This document shows, piece by piece, positions 34,201 through 43,234 of a DNA stretch of 64,000 nucleotides. The notes beneath the pieces are model-generated. The model searched no databases and was not told where the DNA came from. It saw only the letters and a program-made list of their open reading frames with translations. Position 1 is the first letter of the stretch, and each line of letters starts with the position of its first letter. A program made the position numbers and the translations under genes. The DNA comes from JAVBRD01 sp031548365 (lineage in GTDB: Bacteria; Bacillota; Clostridia; Christensenellales; UBA1750): assembly GCA_031548365.1 (NCBI GenBank), contig JAVBRD010000002.1:62001-126000 (forward strand). The letters are read 5' to 3'.

Positions 34201-35014
34201 CGCGCCCCATGCGCTCGGACAAGTACAGCCAATCGCAGCACGAGCGGAGTCGTCCGGCGTCTCATCGGCACCCCTATCTCCGTTGGCGCAACAAGAGCGC
34301 GGTATACAAAAGGATCTCATATCCGCGAAGAAAGCGTTCGCGACAAGCCATGGCCTCACCGCACAGCCGTCCCCGCGTACTGTAAGAGCGCGCATGACCC
34401 TTTCGCCGGTCGAGATCCGCGTGACGGCAGGGCAACGGGCGATGCGGCTTGCGACGGGTGAATCGCGCGGAGTGGCGCACATATCCATCAGGGAAAGCGG
34501 TGCTCGGGGATATGCGGATCGCCGTGCAAGGCTACCGAACGGGTGGGCGGAACGGACATGGGTGCAGAGCGCGCCTAAGACGTTGGCGGCCGGGACCGCG
34601 CCAAGCGCAGTGCGAACAGCCCATGAGGGCAACGCACGCCCGCAGGAGCAGGACGTTCGGCGACAACCGGCGCGGCGGGCAGCGGAGTCGAGACTGCGTC
34701 CGGCCGGCGCGCCTCAGGGCGAACGCGGCGCGCGGGTGCAAGCGGGTATGTCGAAGACATCATCCGCGGAGATGAGACACCGAGTGGCGGGGCATTCCGC
34801 AGAGCAGCCCCCGGCGCAGACAGGCGAGCCAGCCGCGGCGCATGACCCACAGGGCGCGCGAAAACAGGTCGAGTCGGCGGTCAGACAGACCGCATCGCGT
34901 TTGGCGGGCACGGATCGTGTGTCCGAGCCGGAAGTGGACAGAATTGTCAGGCGCGTGATGGGCGAAGTTGAAAAACGCGTCAAACTCGAAGCGTTGCGCA
35001 GGGGACACATATAG
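31184..35014 (+). CDS. giant Arg/Ala-rich disordered CIS protein with tandem repeats
   Basis: About 1276 residues from ATG 31184, inside the previous gene; TTG 31163 extends it by 7 codons and lies nearer the upstream gene. A recognisable N-terminal segment (VIPRLSAAERFASR, LTLDVLMPTG, LNLELLLRIA) and a C-terminal helix (VDRIVRRVMGEVEKRVKLE) flank a very long Arg, Ala, Ser-rich middle with almost no hydrophobic core. Two near-identical 44-residue repeats occur at about residues 501-588 and degenerate copies follow. No family is recognised. Its place between the two tube-type and LysM genes, and its length, would suit a tape-measure or tail-lumen protein, but the disorder is unusual for one. 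Composition agrees with neighbouring codon use, so it is a real frame. Confidence 0.7.
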   Translation: MFRVGNRSVARRRVIPRLSAAERFASRIAARHAFRDMDIAPLTLDVLMPTGKSGDEAMTLNLELLLRIAHDSSAARLDRRVALATAMRVRRMTEHAGPPRSGAETRAQTGFASRGTGTAGKEGYVARDKSEVAGKTIRRVSPEPEKSGMKVLALHASAAVSAKRFSAPTRETGAERVWMQPVMALRGTTAALPYAEERVHARRIAANAPRRPYTQLALDEAGEGSSPKLRGAGVTRDGTVARRLPDTLMMSRQAVGLSTQGTQAQAAERHETGAGIGFRTTVRDTASAATRSVARRSTRADIARVRSASGLLQTMDGMQTAYGRMETLHAMVSLRGVRTGNQTLPGAMARQHGRVAREIPAGARATEPQWGAVRRRAGTRLQGVVDIANAEGNVFFSGEKGQADVRRARGAADDSRMAVSDIFTGMRGLMGTRRVWEAADVQRSLTVVNTVRDAAPRLVPTSQARANARTAPLRHVPSAQMWAGDQPSFEPANAAGVVVPRYVLNSLRRVNARAEDLRLAPGAPRRRDDQRAYSAADAVGVVASRFVLNSQKRVNARAEDLRLAPGAPRRRDGQRALSAADAAGVAASRFVPGARWRANVRAETSLLATDALGQAHTQRALDIADGNRSDAFRMIPSSQRRAVIGTNTSPFVPSIQRRASAQRTQDASDAAREVASRPASSMQMQVRTRLARETADAARTVISRQTPGAPRPTDARNAQGSAADARTPDYRNAATSQTQYGVRRERDAADARAVGSHHAPNAETGAVGRAQNAAEDVRVGSRRVPSAQIPANGRAQRPQDAFAANPAVDKPVAARRTLDLAEAQHRETAPNPLNGRYRADMRLRTGHAADAARKAGDRSPSAPVGSPQASAEGTRAPESRGNLRSALEAGGVRSIQNQGMPVDIRHPERAAQEVRSAVRSGSPSVNWRAGLRTISGSVGGQASRAASAAWTDERSDSAVESGIAPYPVRRASTRGIASLPGVIPQSRRAVMQNLAANAGGSAAPGDAPHALGQVQPIAARAESSGVSSAPLSPLAQQERGIQKDLISAKKAFATSHGLTAQPSPRTVRARMTLSPVEIRVTAGQRAMRLATGESRGVAHISIRESGARGYADRRARLPNGWAERTWVQSAPKTLAAGTAPSAVRTAHEGNARPQEQDVRRQPARRAAESRLRPAGAPQGERGARVQAGMSKTSSAEMRHRVAGHSAEQPPAQTGEPAAAHDPQGARKQVESAVRQTASRLAGTDRVSEPEVDRIVRRVMGEVEKRVKLEALRRGHI
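32684..32947 (+). repeat. two tandem 132-bp coding repeats
   Basis: Units 32684-32815 and 32816-32947 are nearly identical (for example GTCAACGCCCGCGCAGAGG at 32711 and 32843) and keep the reading frame, encoding 44 residues each. Similarity continues weakly after 32948. This indicates recent duplication within the disordered protein. Confidence 0.85.
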
Positions 35015-35041
35015 TTCACGAAATGGAGAGGAGGCTGACCG

Positions 35042-35707
35042 ATGGCGCTGACCAAGGCGGCGATCACGCTTTACGGAGAGAAGGAAGACACGTTCAACGT
35101 GCTTTTCAATCCGTCGGAGTATGTCATCAACTCCTCCAACACGTATGCCACGCGTCAGATTCCGGGACTGAACCACAACGTGGTGCAGTTCATCTCGGGG
35201 AACGCCGCAACGCTGAGCATGACGCTTTTTCTAGATACGCACGGACAAGCCGCACTCATCAACACGTCCACAGTGGCCGGGAAAACGCCGGAGCCTGAGG
35301 ATGTCCGCGTGAGCGTCGCAAAGCTTTCTAGCGCTCTGGCCATTGCGGGTTCGCTGCACGCTCCGCCGCTTGTGTTGTTCGCTTGGGGATCGCTTAAGTT
35401 TACCGGCGTGCTGGAAAACCTGAGCGTTTCCTACGTCATGTTTATGCCCGACGGTAAACCGGTGCGCGCGCGGGCCGAGGTCACGTTCCGCGCCGCGCTC
35501 ACGCCCAAGCAGGACCTGGTAAAAACGCCGCGCGAGTCGCCGGACCGCACAAAAAGGCGCGTGCTTGAAGAGGGTATGCAGCTTTGGCATCTCGCGCAAA
35601 GGGAATACGGCGACCCCGCACAGTGGCGCGTGATCGCGGATGCAAACGGCATCATCAACCCGCGGATCGCCCCTCAGGGGAACGCGCTCAAAGTACCTTC
35701 GCTGTAG
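35042..35707 (+). CDS. LysM-domain tube-baseplate connector (Afp7/Pvc7-like)
   Basis: This 221-residue protein starts at ATG 35042 behind GAGAGGAGG. The N-terminal FNVLFNPSEYVINSSNTYA is the classic CIS tube-connector signature. The C-terminus, from about residue 180, is a LysM-like module (GMQLWHLAQREYGDPAQWRV then ANGI). In phages and Pvc particles this protein links tube and baseplate hub. It is followed by the hub gene. Confidence 0.92.
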   Translation: MALTKAAITLYGEKEDTFNVLFNPSEYVINSSNTYATRQIPGLNHNVVQFISGNAATLSMTLFLDTHGQAALINTSTVAGKTPEPEDVRVSVAKLSSALAIAGSLHAPPLVLFAWGSLKFTGVLENLSVSYVMFMPDGKPVRARAEVTFRAALTPKQDLVKTPRESPDRTKRRVLEEGMQLWHLAQREYGDPAQWRVIADANGIINPRIAPQGNALKVPSL

Positions 35708-35738
35708 AGGCAAACGTTGCGCGAAAGGGGATGGGGGC

Positions 35739-36824
35739 ATGGCCGGCGCGCTCATGAGCGGTCAAGGCAACGAGTATGGCAAACTCGCGGAAAAATACGG
35801 CAATTTTTATGTTCCCGCCTTGTCCATTGAGGTCGGCGGGACGAGCCTTTCAACAATTGGACTGTTTACGGAAGGCGTTGAGGTGGCGCTCACGCTTGAT
35901 GGCCCGTCGACCGCCACGTTCTCGCTCATCAACGTCTACGACCCTGTGAAAGGCGCGTTTATTTCAGAGGCAACATCAAAGGTTAAGCTGGGCGCAAGAG
36001 TGGAGGTCAAGCTTGGATACGGAAGCTCGCTCCATACGGTGTTTGTCGGGTTTGTGGCACAACTGGACGCTTCGTTTGCTGAAGGATCGCAGCCCGTGAT
36101 CAACGTTTCGTGCACCGATGTGCGCCGGCTGATGATGGAAGCGAACGAGCAGAAACAGTTTCCCGATTGCAAGTCATACAGCCAGGCGGTTGAGAAACTG
36201 CTCGGAGAGAGCCAGTACTCCGGGTTTCTGGAAGGCACGGAGATAGAATCCACACCCGCTCGGCCAAAGAACGACATCGGGCAGGCCAACGAGACCGATT
36301 ACGACTTCGTTGAGCGGCTGGCGAGCGAGAGTGATTACGAGTTTTTCATCATGGAGGGCGTTGCGTACTTCCAGAAGAGGCATAAAAACAAGTCATCGAG
36401 TGTGACGTTTGAGTGGGGTACTGGGCTTTTGTCATTCTCGCGTGATCTCTCGCTTCGGACATTTGTCACCAAAGTTGTGGTTGTGGGGCGCAAAATCAAC
36501 TCGACAGAGACCATCGAAGGCGTGGCGGAGCGCGCTACACCCCCCGGTTCGCTCAAGAGTGTGACCCAACGCATCATCGATTCTACGATTTATGAGAAAG
36601 AGGCGTGCGAGGCGCGCGCGCGAACCGAGCTTGCAAAAATCGCCGAGACGGCTTTCTCGGGATCGGCTTCCTGCATTGGTTTGCCCGAGGTCATCCCTGG
36701 ACGATGCGTGACGTTCAAGCGCCTGTCGCCCGAGGTCGATGGCACGTACTATGTCACATCGGCCAGCCACTCGCTGGGATCGGGCGGCTTTACAACGAAC
36801 TTCAGTATCGGGGTGAAACCATGA
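35739..36824 (+). CDS. baseplate hub protein, phage late control D-like
   Basis: This 361-residue protein starts at ATG 35739; the frame extends upstream into the previous gene, but the ATG follows an AAGGGGATGGG purine-rich stretch. It corresponds to the gp27/D half of VgrG-like proteins (Afp8 N-terminal half): VPALSIEVGG, then FSLINVYDP, FVGFVAQLDASF and FVERLASESDYEFFI. In many injection systems hub and spike are fused as one VgrG; here they are separate genes that overlap by four bases (ATGA), giving translational coupling. Confidence 0.88.
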   Translation: MAGALMSGQGNEYGKLAEKYGNFYVPALSIEVGGTSLSTIGLFTEGVEVALTLDGPSTATFSLINVYDPVKGAFISEATSKVKLGARVEVKLGYGSSLHTVFVGFVAQLDASFAEGSQPVINVSCTDVRRLMMEANEQKQFPDCKSYSQAVEKLLGESQYSGFLEGTEIESTPARPKNDIGQANETDYDFVERLASESDYEFFIMEGVAYFQKRHKNKSSSVTFEWGTGLLSFSRDLSLRTFVTKVVVVGRKINSTETIEGVAERATPPGSLKSVTQRIIDSTIYEKEACEARARTELAKIAETAFSGSASCIGLPEVIPGRCVTFKRLSPEVDGTYYVTSASHSLGSGGFTTNFSIGVKP

Positions 36825-37591
36825 ATTTGTTCCCCGGAGGCGGCAACCGCAACGCCGACCAGCGAAAGCCCATCGTGGGCGTGATGAACGCCAAAGTTGA
36901 GCAGAACTATGACAAGGAACACCCCGGCATGGTCAAGGTCAAGCTCCTGCTTTATGAGGAAGGCTACGGTGTGACCGAATGGGCGCGCGTCGCGATGACA
37001 TATGCGGGAAACGGTTACGGCGGGTATGTCCTGCCAGAGATTGGGGATGAGGTGCTCGTCGCGTTCGGAAACGGTGATCTGCGCGAGCCCTACATCATCG
37101 GCTCGCTGTTCAACACAAATAATGTCGTTCCGGAGGAGACTTCGGTCGACCTGAACAACATCAAGCGTTTCAAGTCGCGGCAGGGCAACGACATCGTGAT
37201 CTCGGACGAAAAGGGTAAAGAAGCGGTGACAGTTACGACCACCAAGGGTTTTTCTGTCAAGCTTGAGGATGAGCCGCAGACCGTCACCGTCACCGATCCG
37301 GACGGGAAGAACATCATCGTCCTGAACGCGAAGGACGGCCTGATCAGCATCACCGCGGACAAAAAAATCGCCCTCAAAGCCGGCTCGGTCGAGCTGACGC
37401 TGGATGGTCAGGGCAACAAGCTGACGGCCAAAGCGGGCGACGTGCAAATCGACGGCTCATCGTCCATCAAGACAAAGGGCACGACCACGGAAATCGCTGG
37501 AACGCAGATCACCATCAAGGCGGACGCCACGCTCACCGCGCAGGCGAGCGGGAACACGGTCGTCAAAGGCGCTATCGTGCAGATTAACTAG
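36821..37591 (+). CDS. baseplate spike protein, gpV/gp5-like
   Basis: This 256-residue protein starts at ATG 36821 inside the previous stop. An OB-fold domain spans about residues 17-105 (GMVKVKLLLYEEGYGVTEWA, GYVLPEIGDEVLVAFGNGD), matching gpV and the gp5 OB domain. The rest is regular short beta-strands (VTVTTTKG, ITADKKIALKAGSVELTLDG, and others), consistent with a trimeric beta-helix needle. No lysozyme domain is inserted. It forms the membrane-puncturing spike with the hub protein and probably carries the PAAR-like tip encoded at 51057. Confidence 0.9.
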   Translation: MNLFPGGGNRNADQRKPIVGVMNAKVEQNYDKEHPGMVKVKLLLYEEGYGVTEWARVAMTYAGNGYGGYVLPEIGDEVLVAFGNGDLREPYIIGSLFNTNNVVPEETSVDLNNIKRFKSRQGNDIVISDEKGKEAVTVTTTKGFSVKLEDEPQTVTVTDPDGKNIIVLNAKDGLISITADKKIALKAGSVELTLDGQGNKLTAKAGDVQIDGSSSIKTKGTTTEIAGTQITIKADATLTAQASGNTVVKGAIVQIN

Positions 37592-37727
37592 GGACAGCGT
37601 CCGACGAACGTCGGTCTGCCCCGCTTGACTCAGATGGAGACGACACCCAAGACCCCGTCATCCGCAGCTCGCGCGAAGGTGTCTCAAGGTTACGAGCGTC
37701 TTAGGATTTTACCTGGAGGTGTGTTGC

Positions 37728-38138
37728 ATGGACGAGAGAAACCGTGAATTTCTCGGGCGCGGCTGGCGCTTCCCCGTGAAGGTGGACGCCGCCACGGGCC
37801 GCATGCAGACATCCGAGTTTGAAAGCGACATCAGTGAATCGGTACGCATTATCCTCGCCACGCGCAAGGGTGAACGCATGATGCGCTCGGACTTCGGGTG
37901 CGACATCATCCAGTATGCGTTTCGCTCCATGGATTACACCACGGTTAACCTCATGCAGGAATGCGTCAAGGATGCGCTCACGCAGTGGGAGCCGCGCATT
38001 GCGAACATCGAAGTCAGCGTCGATCCGGCTGCGAGCGAGCGGGGGCTGCTCATGATCAGCGTGTCGTACGTCGTGCGCGCCACAAACAATCCTTTTAATC
38101 TCGTGTATCCGTACTACCTTGAAGAAGGTGCGGTATGA
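37728..38138 (+). CDS. baseplate wedge protein, gp25/GPW family
   Basis: This 136-residue protein starts at ATG 37728, with GGAGGTG six bases upstream (GTG 37719 is in frame but overlaps that site). The pattern FLGRGWRFPVKV, ESVRIILATRKGERMM, and SDFGCDIIQYAF matches gp25-like wedge subunits (Afp9), which connect the sheath to the baseplate. It overlaps the next gene by four bases. An intergenic spacer of 136 bases precedes it, the longest within this part of the locus. Confidence 0.93.
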   Translation: MDERNREFLGRGWRFPVKVDAATGRMQTSEFESDISESVRIILATRKGERMMRSDFGCDIIQYAFRSMDYTTVNLMQECVKDALTQWEPRIANIEVSVDPAASERGLLMISVSYVVRATNNPFNLVYPYYLEEGAV

Positions 38139-41086
38139 ACGCGCCTAAGATTGATCCGCGCGGGCGGCAAGATATCGTTGAGCAGATCCGCGAGTACGCA
38201 CGCACGTACGCGCCGGAATGGCGTTTGGATACAGACAATCCCGACGCGGGCAGCGCGCTCGCGCTCATCTTCGCGGAGATGTTCGAGGAGACGGTGCAGC
38301 GCTTCAACCGACTGCCAGATAAACACTTCTTTGCGTTCCTCAATACGCTTGGCGGGGGCCGAATGCCCGCAGTGCCCGCGGAGGGGTTCGCGCGCTTCGC
38401 AATGATCAACGGAGTGAGCCAAGGCACGTATATTGAGGCGGGCGAGCGGCTCATCGCGCAGGGTGAAGGCGGGGCGCAAGCGCTGATGTGGAAAACGGCG
38501 GCGGACATCGCGCTCACGCCGGCTCAGCTCATGGAAGTGTATTTGGTCGAACCGGAGGAGGACCGCGTAACGCGCGTATTCGACATGGAGAGCCCCGCGC
38601 CTTTTGACGTCTTCCGCCACGCGGGCGCCAACCTGCAAAAACGCTCACTCGAAGCGCGCCATGATGACGTGCTCGACGTTGGCCCCGCGGATTTGTGCGT
38701 TCACCTGATTCCGGGCGAGGTCAGCCCGCTCGCGCGGTCGCATGTCAAAGCGCTCGCGGCGGAGGGCGGCCCGCGCTGGGCGCTCGTTACGCCGGCGGGC
38801 GAATCACCGCTCCTCGTGACGAGTGTAGACGCGGACACCGTGCGCCTTCGTCATGATGGGCCGCGTCTGGCGGCATCGGCGGAGGCTTTGGCGGAAAGCG
38901 GCCGGTTCGTTCGCGTTTCCGGGGTGGATGTGTCGATGGTCGACGGTATGGAGATCCGAGGCGTGCGCCTGTCCAGCGCGGCCCGCGGTGTTGCTCCAAC
39001 GGCGGCGTATGCGGGTGAAACGCAGCTCGTTGGGTATGCCATCAAGCCGTTCGGCGATCGTTTCGCGGTTTACAACGATTTTTGCCTCGTCTCCGATGAG
39101 GCGCTGTCCAAGCGCGGCGCGGAGATCGAGCTTTCATTCAGGGTCGGCTTTGAGCGGGCGTCCATCGAGGGCGCGCCCGAGCCGGATGTCAACTGGAAGC
39201 TCATCATGCGGCGCGACGACATCGCACCGCCTGAGGAATCGCGCATCACGCTCGCCGAGGTCTCTTGGGAGTACTGGAACGGCCTTGGATGGGTCAGGCT
39301 CTTCGTGGACGAGCGCTACGATACCGTGTTTGACGCATCCTACGGTGAGCAGGAACGCAATGCCGTCATCCGGTTCACCTGCCCGCGCGACATTGCCCCC
39401 ACGCTCATGGGCGGTTCGTTCGGCCTCGCCATCCGCGCCCGCGCAAGGCGTGTGAACAACGCGTTTAAGCCGCGCGGGTGGTACATCGCGCCTGTGATCG
39501 AGGGCGTATCGTTCGCATACGCGTATCCGGGCGGGATGACTGCCGCCCCGGACGCGACGGACGTGCGTTATGAAGGCAATCTCAAAACCGGGCGTATGGA
39601 GCCCGGCGCGCCCGTGATCGCTCCGTTCCAAACGTGGCCGTGCCCGCGTACAGCGATGTACTTTACATACGACATGCCCGCAGTTGGTACGCCCGTGCGC
39701 TTCCTCGTCATTTCTGGCAAGATGACCGCGAATCCGCCCAAGACCGAGTGGGAGTATCTTGCTATCGCTGCTGGGCGGAAAATGTGGAAGCCGCTCGTAA
39801 CATGGGACGAGACGGATGGCTACACCAAATCCGGGTTGTTCAGCTTCTCCATGCCGGATGACGCCGCAATGGACGACGCGTTTGGCCCCGACCGCGCAGT
39901 GGTTCGCGCGCAGCTGCTCGAGCCGCTCGCGTCCGCGCCGCGCGTGCTTGAAATCATCTCCAACGTCACCGCCATTGAGCAGGTTGAGGACAAGCCTGAA
40001 GTCATTGCGGTCGTCGGCGCGCATCAGTTTTCACTTCGGCTCCCATCAGGTGACGTGCAGTCGTCAGAGGTCAGCGTGGACGAGTTCGGCGTGCTGCCCG
40101 AAGAAGAGCTGTCTACGCTTGAGGCTGAGTTTGTGCGCGGGCCGGACGGCCTTTTGCGCGAGGCATGGGTGCGCTGGCGTGAGGCGCCCGACCTCGCGCC
40201 TCAGCGGCCAGGCGAACGCGTGTACGTGATAGACGCGATCGAGGGGATCATTGCGTTCGGAGACGGGCAGAGCGGCCGTGTGCCGCCGTTCGGTTCGCGT
40301 GTGCGCGTGCGGTACGCTGCGGGCGGAGGCGCGCGCGGGAATCTGGGCGCGGGGCGGCTTTCAGGACTGACGCGTTCTATACCGGGAGTCGCGTCCGTGA
40401 CCAACCCGCTCAAAACGTATGGTGGCATTGAGCAGGAGACGGTGGATGAGGCGGCTGAGCGGCTGGTGGCGAGGATCCGTCACCGCGACAGGGCCGTCAC
40501 GGCACGCGATGTGGAAAACCTGACCATGAGCTTGTCGCGCGGCATCATCAAGGCGCGTGCGTTCGTGGGTATAACGCCCGGGGGCGAGGCGGAGCCGGGA
40601 AGTGTCACACTTGTCGCGCTCGAGCGCGATTTTCGCGACAGCCGCCGGTTTGAGCGCGTGCGGCGCGAGATCCATGAGGCGATCGCGGATCGCATGCCTG
40701 TGGGGATGAAGCTCTTTGTCATCGAACCCAGGCATGTGTATCTTGATGTGCGCATGGAGGCAGTGACCGCCAACACGCGTGAAGCGCGCCGCATGGAAGC
40801 CGAAATTGTGCGTCAGCTGGAGGCGTTCCTTGATCCTGTGGCGGGTAACTTCACGGGGTGCGGCTGGGGTATTGGTCAAATCCCCAACATCGCGCAGATC
40901 GGCAATGTGCTCAAGACGCTGGAAGGCTTGCGTGTGCTGAGTATTCGCTTGTCGGCGCGCGTTGAGGACGCAGGCGGCGGACGCGAGATCGATCCGCTCA
41001 GGGAAGTGGGAGAGCTCAAGTACGCGCTCCCGGTCAGCGGGAAACACAGCGTCATTCTGCGGCTTGACGAGAGTCTGAGCGATTAG
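38135..41086 (+). CDS. baseplate protein J-like, large (Afp11-like)
   Basis: This 983-residue baseplate wedge protein starts within the previous stop codon. The N-terminus PEWRLDTDNPDAGSALALIF matches the start of Afp11/Pvc11-type proteins. The middle contains the J-domain hallmark AIEGIIAFGDGQSGRVPP and later GGARGNLGAG, then NPLKTYGGIEQETVDEAAER. The C-terminal part resembles gp6 wedge arms. It likely forms the main ring of the baseplate together with the next protein. Confidence 0.9.
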   Translation: MNAPKIDPRGRQDIVEQIREYARTYAPEWRLDTDNPDAGSALALIFAEMFEETVQRFNRLPDKHFFAFLNTLGGGRMPAVPAEGFARFAMINGVSQGTYIEAGERLIAQGEGGAQALMWKTAADIALTPAQLMEVYLVEPEEDRVTRVFDMESPAPFDVFRHAGANLQKRSLEARHDDVLDVGPADLCVHLIPGEVSPLARSHVKALAAEGGPRWALVTPAGESPLLVTSVDADTVRLRHDGPRLAASAEALAESGRFVRVSGVDVSMVDGMEIRGVRLSSAARGVAPTAAYAGETQLVGYAIKPFGDRFAVYNDFCLVSDEALSKRGAEIELSFRVGFERASIEGAPEPDVNWKLIMRRDDIAPPEESRITLAEVSWEYWNGLGWVRLFVDERYDTVFDASYGEQERNAVIRFTCPRDIAPTLMGGSFGLAIRARARRVNNAFKPRGWYIAPVIEGVSFAYAYPGGMTAAPDATDVRYEGNLKTGRMEPGAPVIAPFQTWPCPRTAMYFTYDMPAVGTPVRFLVISGKMTANPPKTEWEYLAIAAGRKMWKPLVTWDETDGYTKSGLFSFSMPDDAAMDDAFGPDRAVVRAQLLEPLASAPRVLEIISNVTAIEQVEDKPEVIAVVGAHQFSLRLPSGDVQSSEVSVDEFGVLPEEELSTLEAEFVRGPDGLLREAWVRWREAPDLAPQRPGERVYVIDAIEGIIAFGDGQSGRVPPFGSRVRVRYAAGGGARGNLGAGRLSGLTRSIPGVASVTNPLKTYGGIEQETVDEAAERLVARIRHRDRAVTARDVENLTMSLSRGIIKARAFVGITPGGEAEPGSVTLVALERDFRDSRRFERVRREIHEAIADRMPVGMKLFVIEPRHVYLDVRMEAVTANTREARRMEAEIVRQLEAFLDPVAGNFTGCGWGIGQIPNIAQIGNVLKTLEGLRVLSIRLSARVEDAGGGREIDPLREVGELKYALPVSGKHSVILRLDESLSD

Positions 41087-41168
41087 GCGGGCTGTCGCAC
41101 CGCAGGGGTTTTGTTCTGAGGCTCTACTGCCGATACGCCTGAAACCCAGATGAAGGGAGGAACGCGTC

Positions 41169-43220
41169 ATGCTGCCATTGCCAAATTTGGACGATCAGGT
41201 ATTTGAGGACATCGTGCTCAAAGCGCGCCGCAACATCGCGCGCTACAGCCCCGAATGGACGGACGAAAACGAGCATGACCCGGGCATTACGTTCATTCAG
41301 CTGCTCGCGTTTTTCAAGGAAATGCAGCAGTACCACATCAACCAAATTTCGGACGCGCACCGGCTGGCGTACCTGAGCATGCTGGGCGAAGAGCCGCGCG
41401 AGGTCCGCCCAGCGCGTGCGAATGTGTTCGTTGACGGCGTGTCGCGCACCCTCACACTCCCGCGCGGCACGCGCCTGTCAAGTCCTGCGGCAGGCTTTCA
41501 CACCGAGTTCGATGAGGTGCTCGTCAAAGGCGATGTGGCCCGCATGCGGTCGGTTTCGTGCGGTAAGGAGAATGTTTCCGTCAAACAGGAGGTCTCGTTC
41601 GCGGTTTTCGGCGACAAGCCAGAGCCGGGCGCGGTCTTCGAGCTGGGTTTTCAGGCACCCCTGCCCGCGGGATGTGAGCTGCGTATCCATTTCGCTGTGC
41701 GCGGAGCCGCGCGGAACCCGGTTGACGCCGACTTTATCCCGCTCGCGGACGTGCGCTGGTCAGCGCTTACCGCGCGTGGATGGCAGCCGATTCGCATTCT
41801 TGGCGACGGGACGCACGCGTTTTTGATGTCGGGGCTTTTATCGTTTGAACTCGGCGAGGCGCACGCGCGATGCGCGGGGGGGGCGATGGACGGCCTGTAC
41901 ACGTTGCGCTGCGAGCTGGTTGCCGCGAGTTACGACGTAACGCCGCGCATTACTAACGCGCGATTTAACATCCTCCGCGCGGTGCAAGCGGAAGCGCTGT
42001 GCGAGTGCGTGCTCTTCACCTTGAATGGGAACGGCTCAGCGCTCGCGGGGCGCATGGCGGTATCCTCGCCGCCTGCCATCATGATCGAGGCCGGGGGCGG
42101 CTGGGTAGACGCGACGGATGCCGAAGGCGTGCCGCTGTACAGGTTGGAGCGGAACGCGAGCGGACTGCGCATTGTCGGAGATGGCCAGAAAAAAAACGCG
42201 CTCGCGGTGTTTTGCGAGATGGGGAACGGCGGGTTGATCGGCGTGGGCAACGGCATGCCGCGTCAGGAGATGAAACTGGGTGCGACCGGCGTCATGCCAT
42301 CCAATCTGCGTCTGATGATCGCCGAGAATGGCATTGTCTACCGCGAAATGAAGCGCGTGCGCTCGCTAGACGAAGCGGATGGTGATGCCCGCGTTTTTGA
42401 GCTGGATGAGGTAAACGGCATTGTCCGCTTTGGCGACGGCGTGTCAGGCAAGCCGCCGGTCGGCCCTGTGCGCGTGATCTCGCTCCACACAACCGCAGGT
42501 GAGGCGGGTAACGTAAAAGCTGGGGAGATCAATGGCTTTGTGTGGCCGGCCGGTGCGGACGAAGAGATGCTGGCGCTTTCTGCGCGCAGCTTCGAGCACG
42601 CTCGTGGCGGACGTCAGGCCGAAACCATTCAAAAGGCTGAGCGGCGCGTGCGGCTTGAGACGCAGGACATCACGCGAGCGGTCACCTGCGCTGACTATGA
42701 GGCCATCGCCGCGCGAACGCCAGGACTGATTCTCAAACGTGTCAAGGCTTTCGCTGGCGGCCCTCCGGGCAACCACGACCCGAACGGCGTCACCGTGGTG
42801 GCGGAGCCACACAGTGAGGGCGCGCGCACCGGGCTTTCGGCACCACAAAAAGCCAACATCGAGCGTTTCTTAGACAAACATCGTCTCATCACCACGCGCG
42901 TTCACGTCATTTCGCCCGTGTACGTCACGGTGGATGTTCAGCTCGAAGCCTCGGTGCGCGCGCGGTTTTCGAGTGTGCGCGAAGATTTGGCGCGCATCAT
43001 CAACGACTTCTTTGCGCGAAACGGCGAGTTCGGGCGCACCGTCAATTACGGAGAGCTTTACGGGCTGATCGACACGAATGGCGCGGTCACGGGCATCACG
43101 TCTCTGACACTCGTGGCGCAGGGGCGCGGCGCGGGACGCAACGCGGCGGGCGATGTTCTCTTGGCGCCGCACGCTCTGGCGGTTTTGCGTGATGTCTGGC
43201 TGTCGCTGAGTGCACGCTGA
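41169..43220 (+). CDS. second baseplate J-like protein (Afp12-like)
   Basis: This 683-residue protein starts at ATG 41169 after AAGGGAGG. RYSPEWTDENEHDPGITFIQ at the N-terminus parallels the preceding protein, and VNGIVRFGDGVSGKPPVG is the J-domain motif, followed by GEAGNVKAGEINGF. It is shorter than its neighbour and likely the second wedge component; such pairs are standard in Afp/Pvc-like clusters. The C-terminal part includes YGELYGLIDTNGAV, as in phage gpJ. Confidence 0.9.
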   Translation: MLPLPNLDDQVFEDIVLKARRNIARYSPEWTDENEHDPGITFIQLLAFFKEMQQYHINQISDAHRLAYLSMLGEEPREVRPARANVFVDGVSRTLTLPRGTRLSSPAAGFHTEFDEVLVKGDVARMRSVSCGKENVSVKQEVSFAVFGDKPEPGAVFELGFQAPLPAGCELRIHFAVRGAARNPVDADFIPLADVRWSALTARGWQPIRILGDGTHAFLMSGLLSFELGEAHARCAGGAMDGLYTLRCELVAASYDVTPRITNARFNILRAVQAEALCECVLFTLNGNGSALAGRMAVSSPPAIMIEAGGGWVDATDAEGVPLYRLERNASGLRIVGDGQKKNALAVFCEMGNGGLIGVGNGMPRQEMKLGATGVMPSNLRLMIAENGIVYREMKRVRSLDEADGDARVFELDEVNGIVRFGDGVSGKPPVGPVRVISLHTTAGEAGNVKAGEINGFVWPAGADEEMLALSARSFEHARGGRQAETIQKAERRVRLETQDITRAVTCADYEAIAARTPGLILKRVKAFAGGPPGNHDPNGVTVVAEPHSEGARTGLSAPQKANIERFLDKHRLITTRVHVISPVYVTVDVQLEASVRARFSSVREDLARIINDFFARNGEFGRTVNYGELYGLIDTNGAVTGITSLTLVAQGRGAGRNAAGDVLLAPHALAVLRDVWLSLSAR

Positions 43221-43234
43221 AGCGGGAGGTAGCG

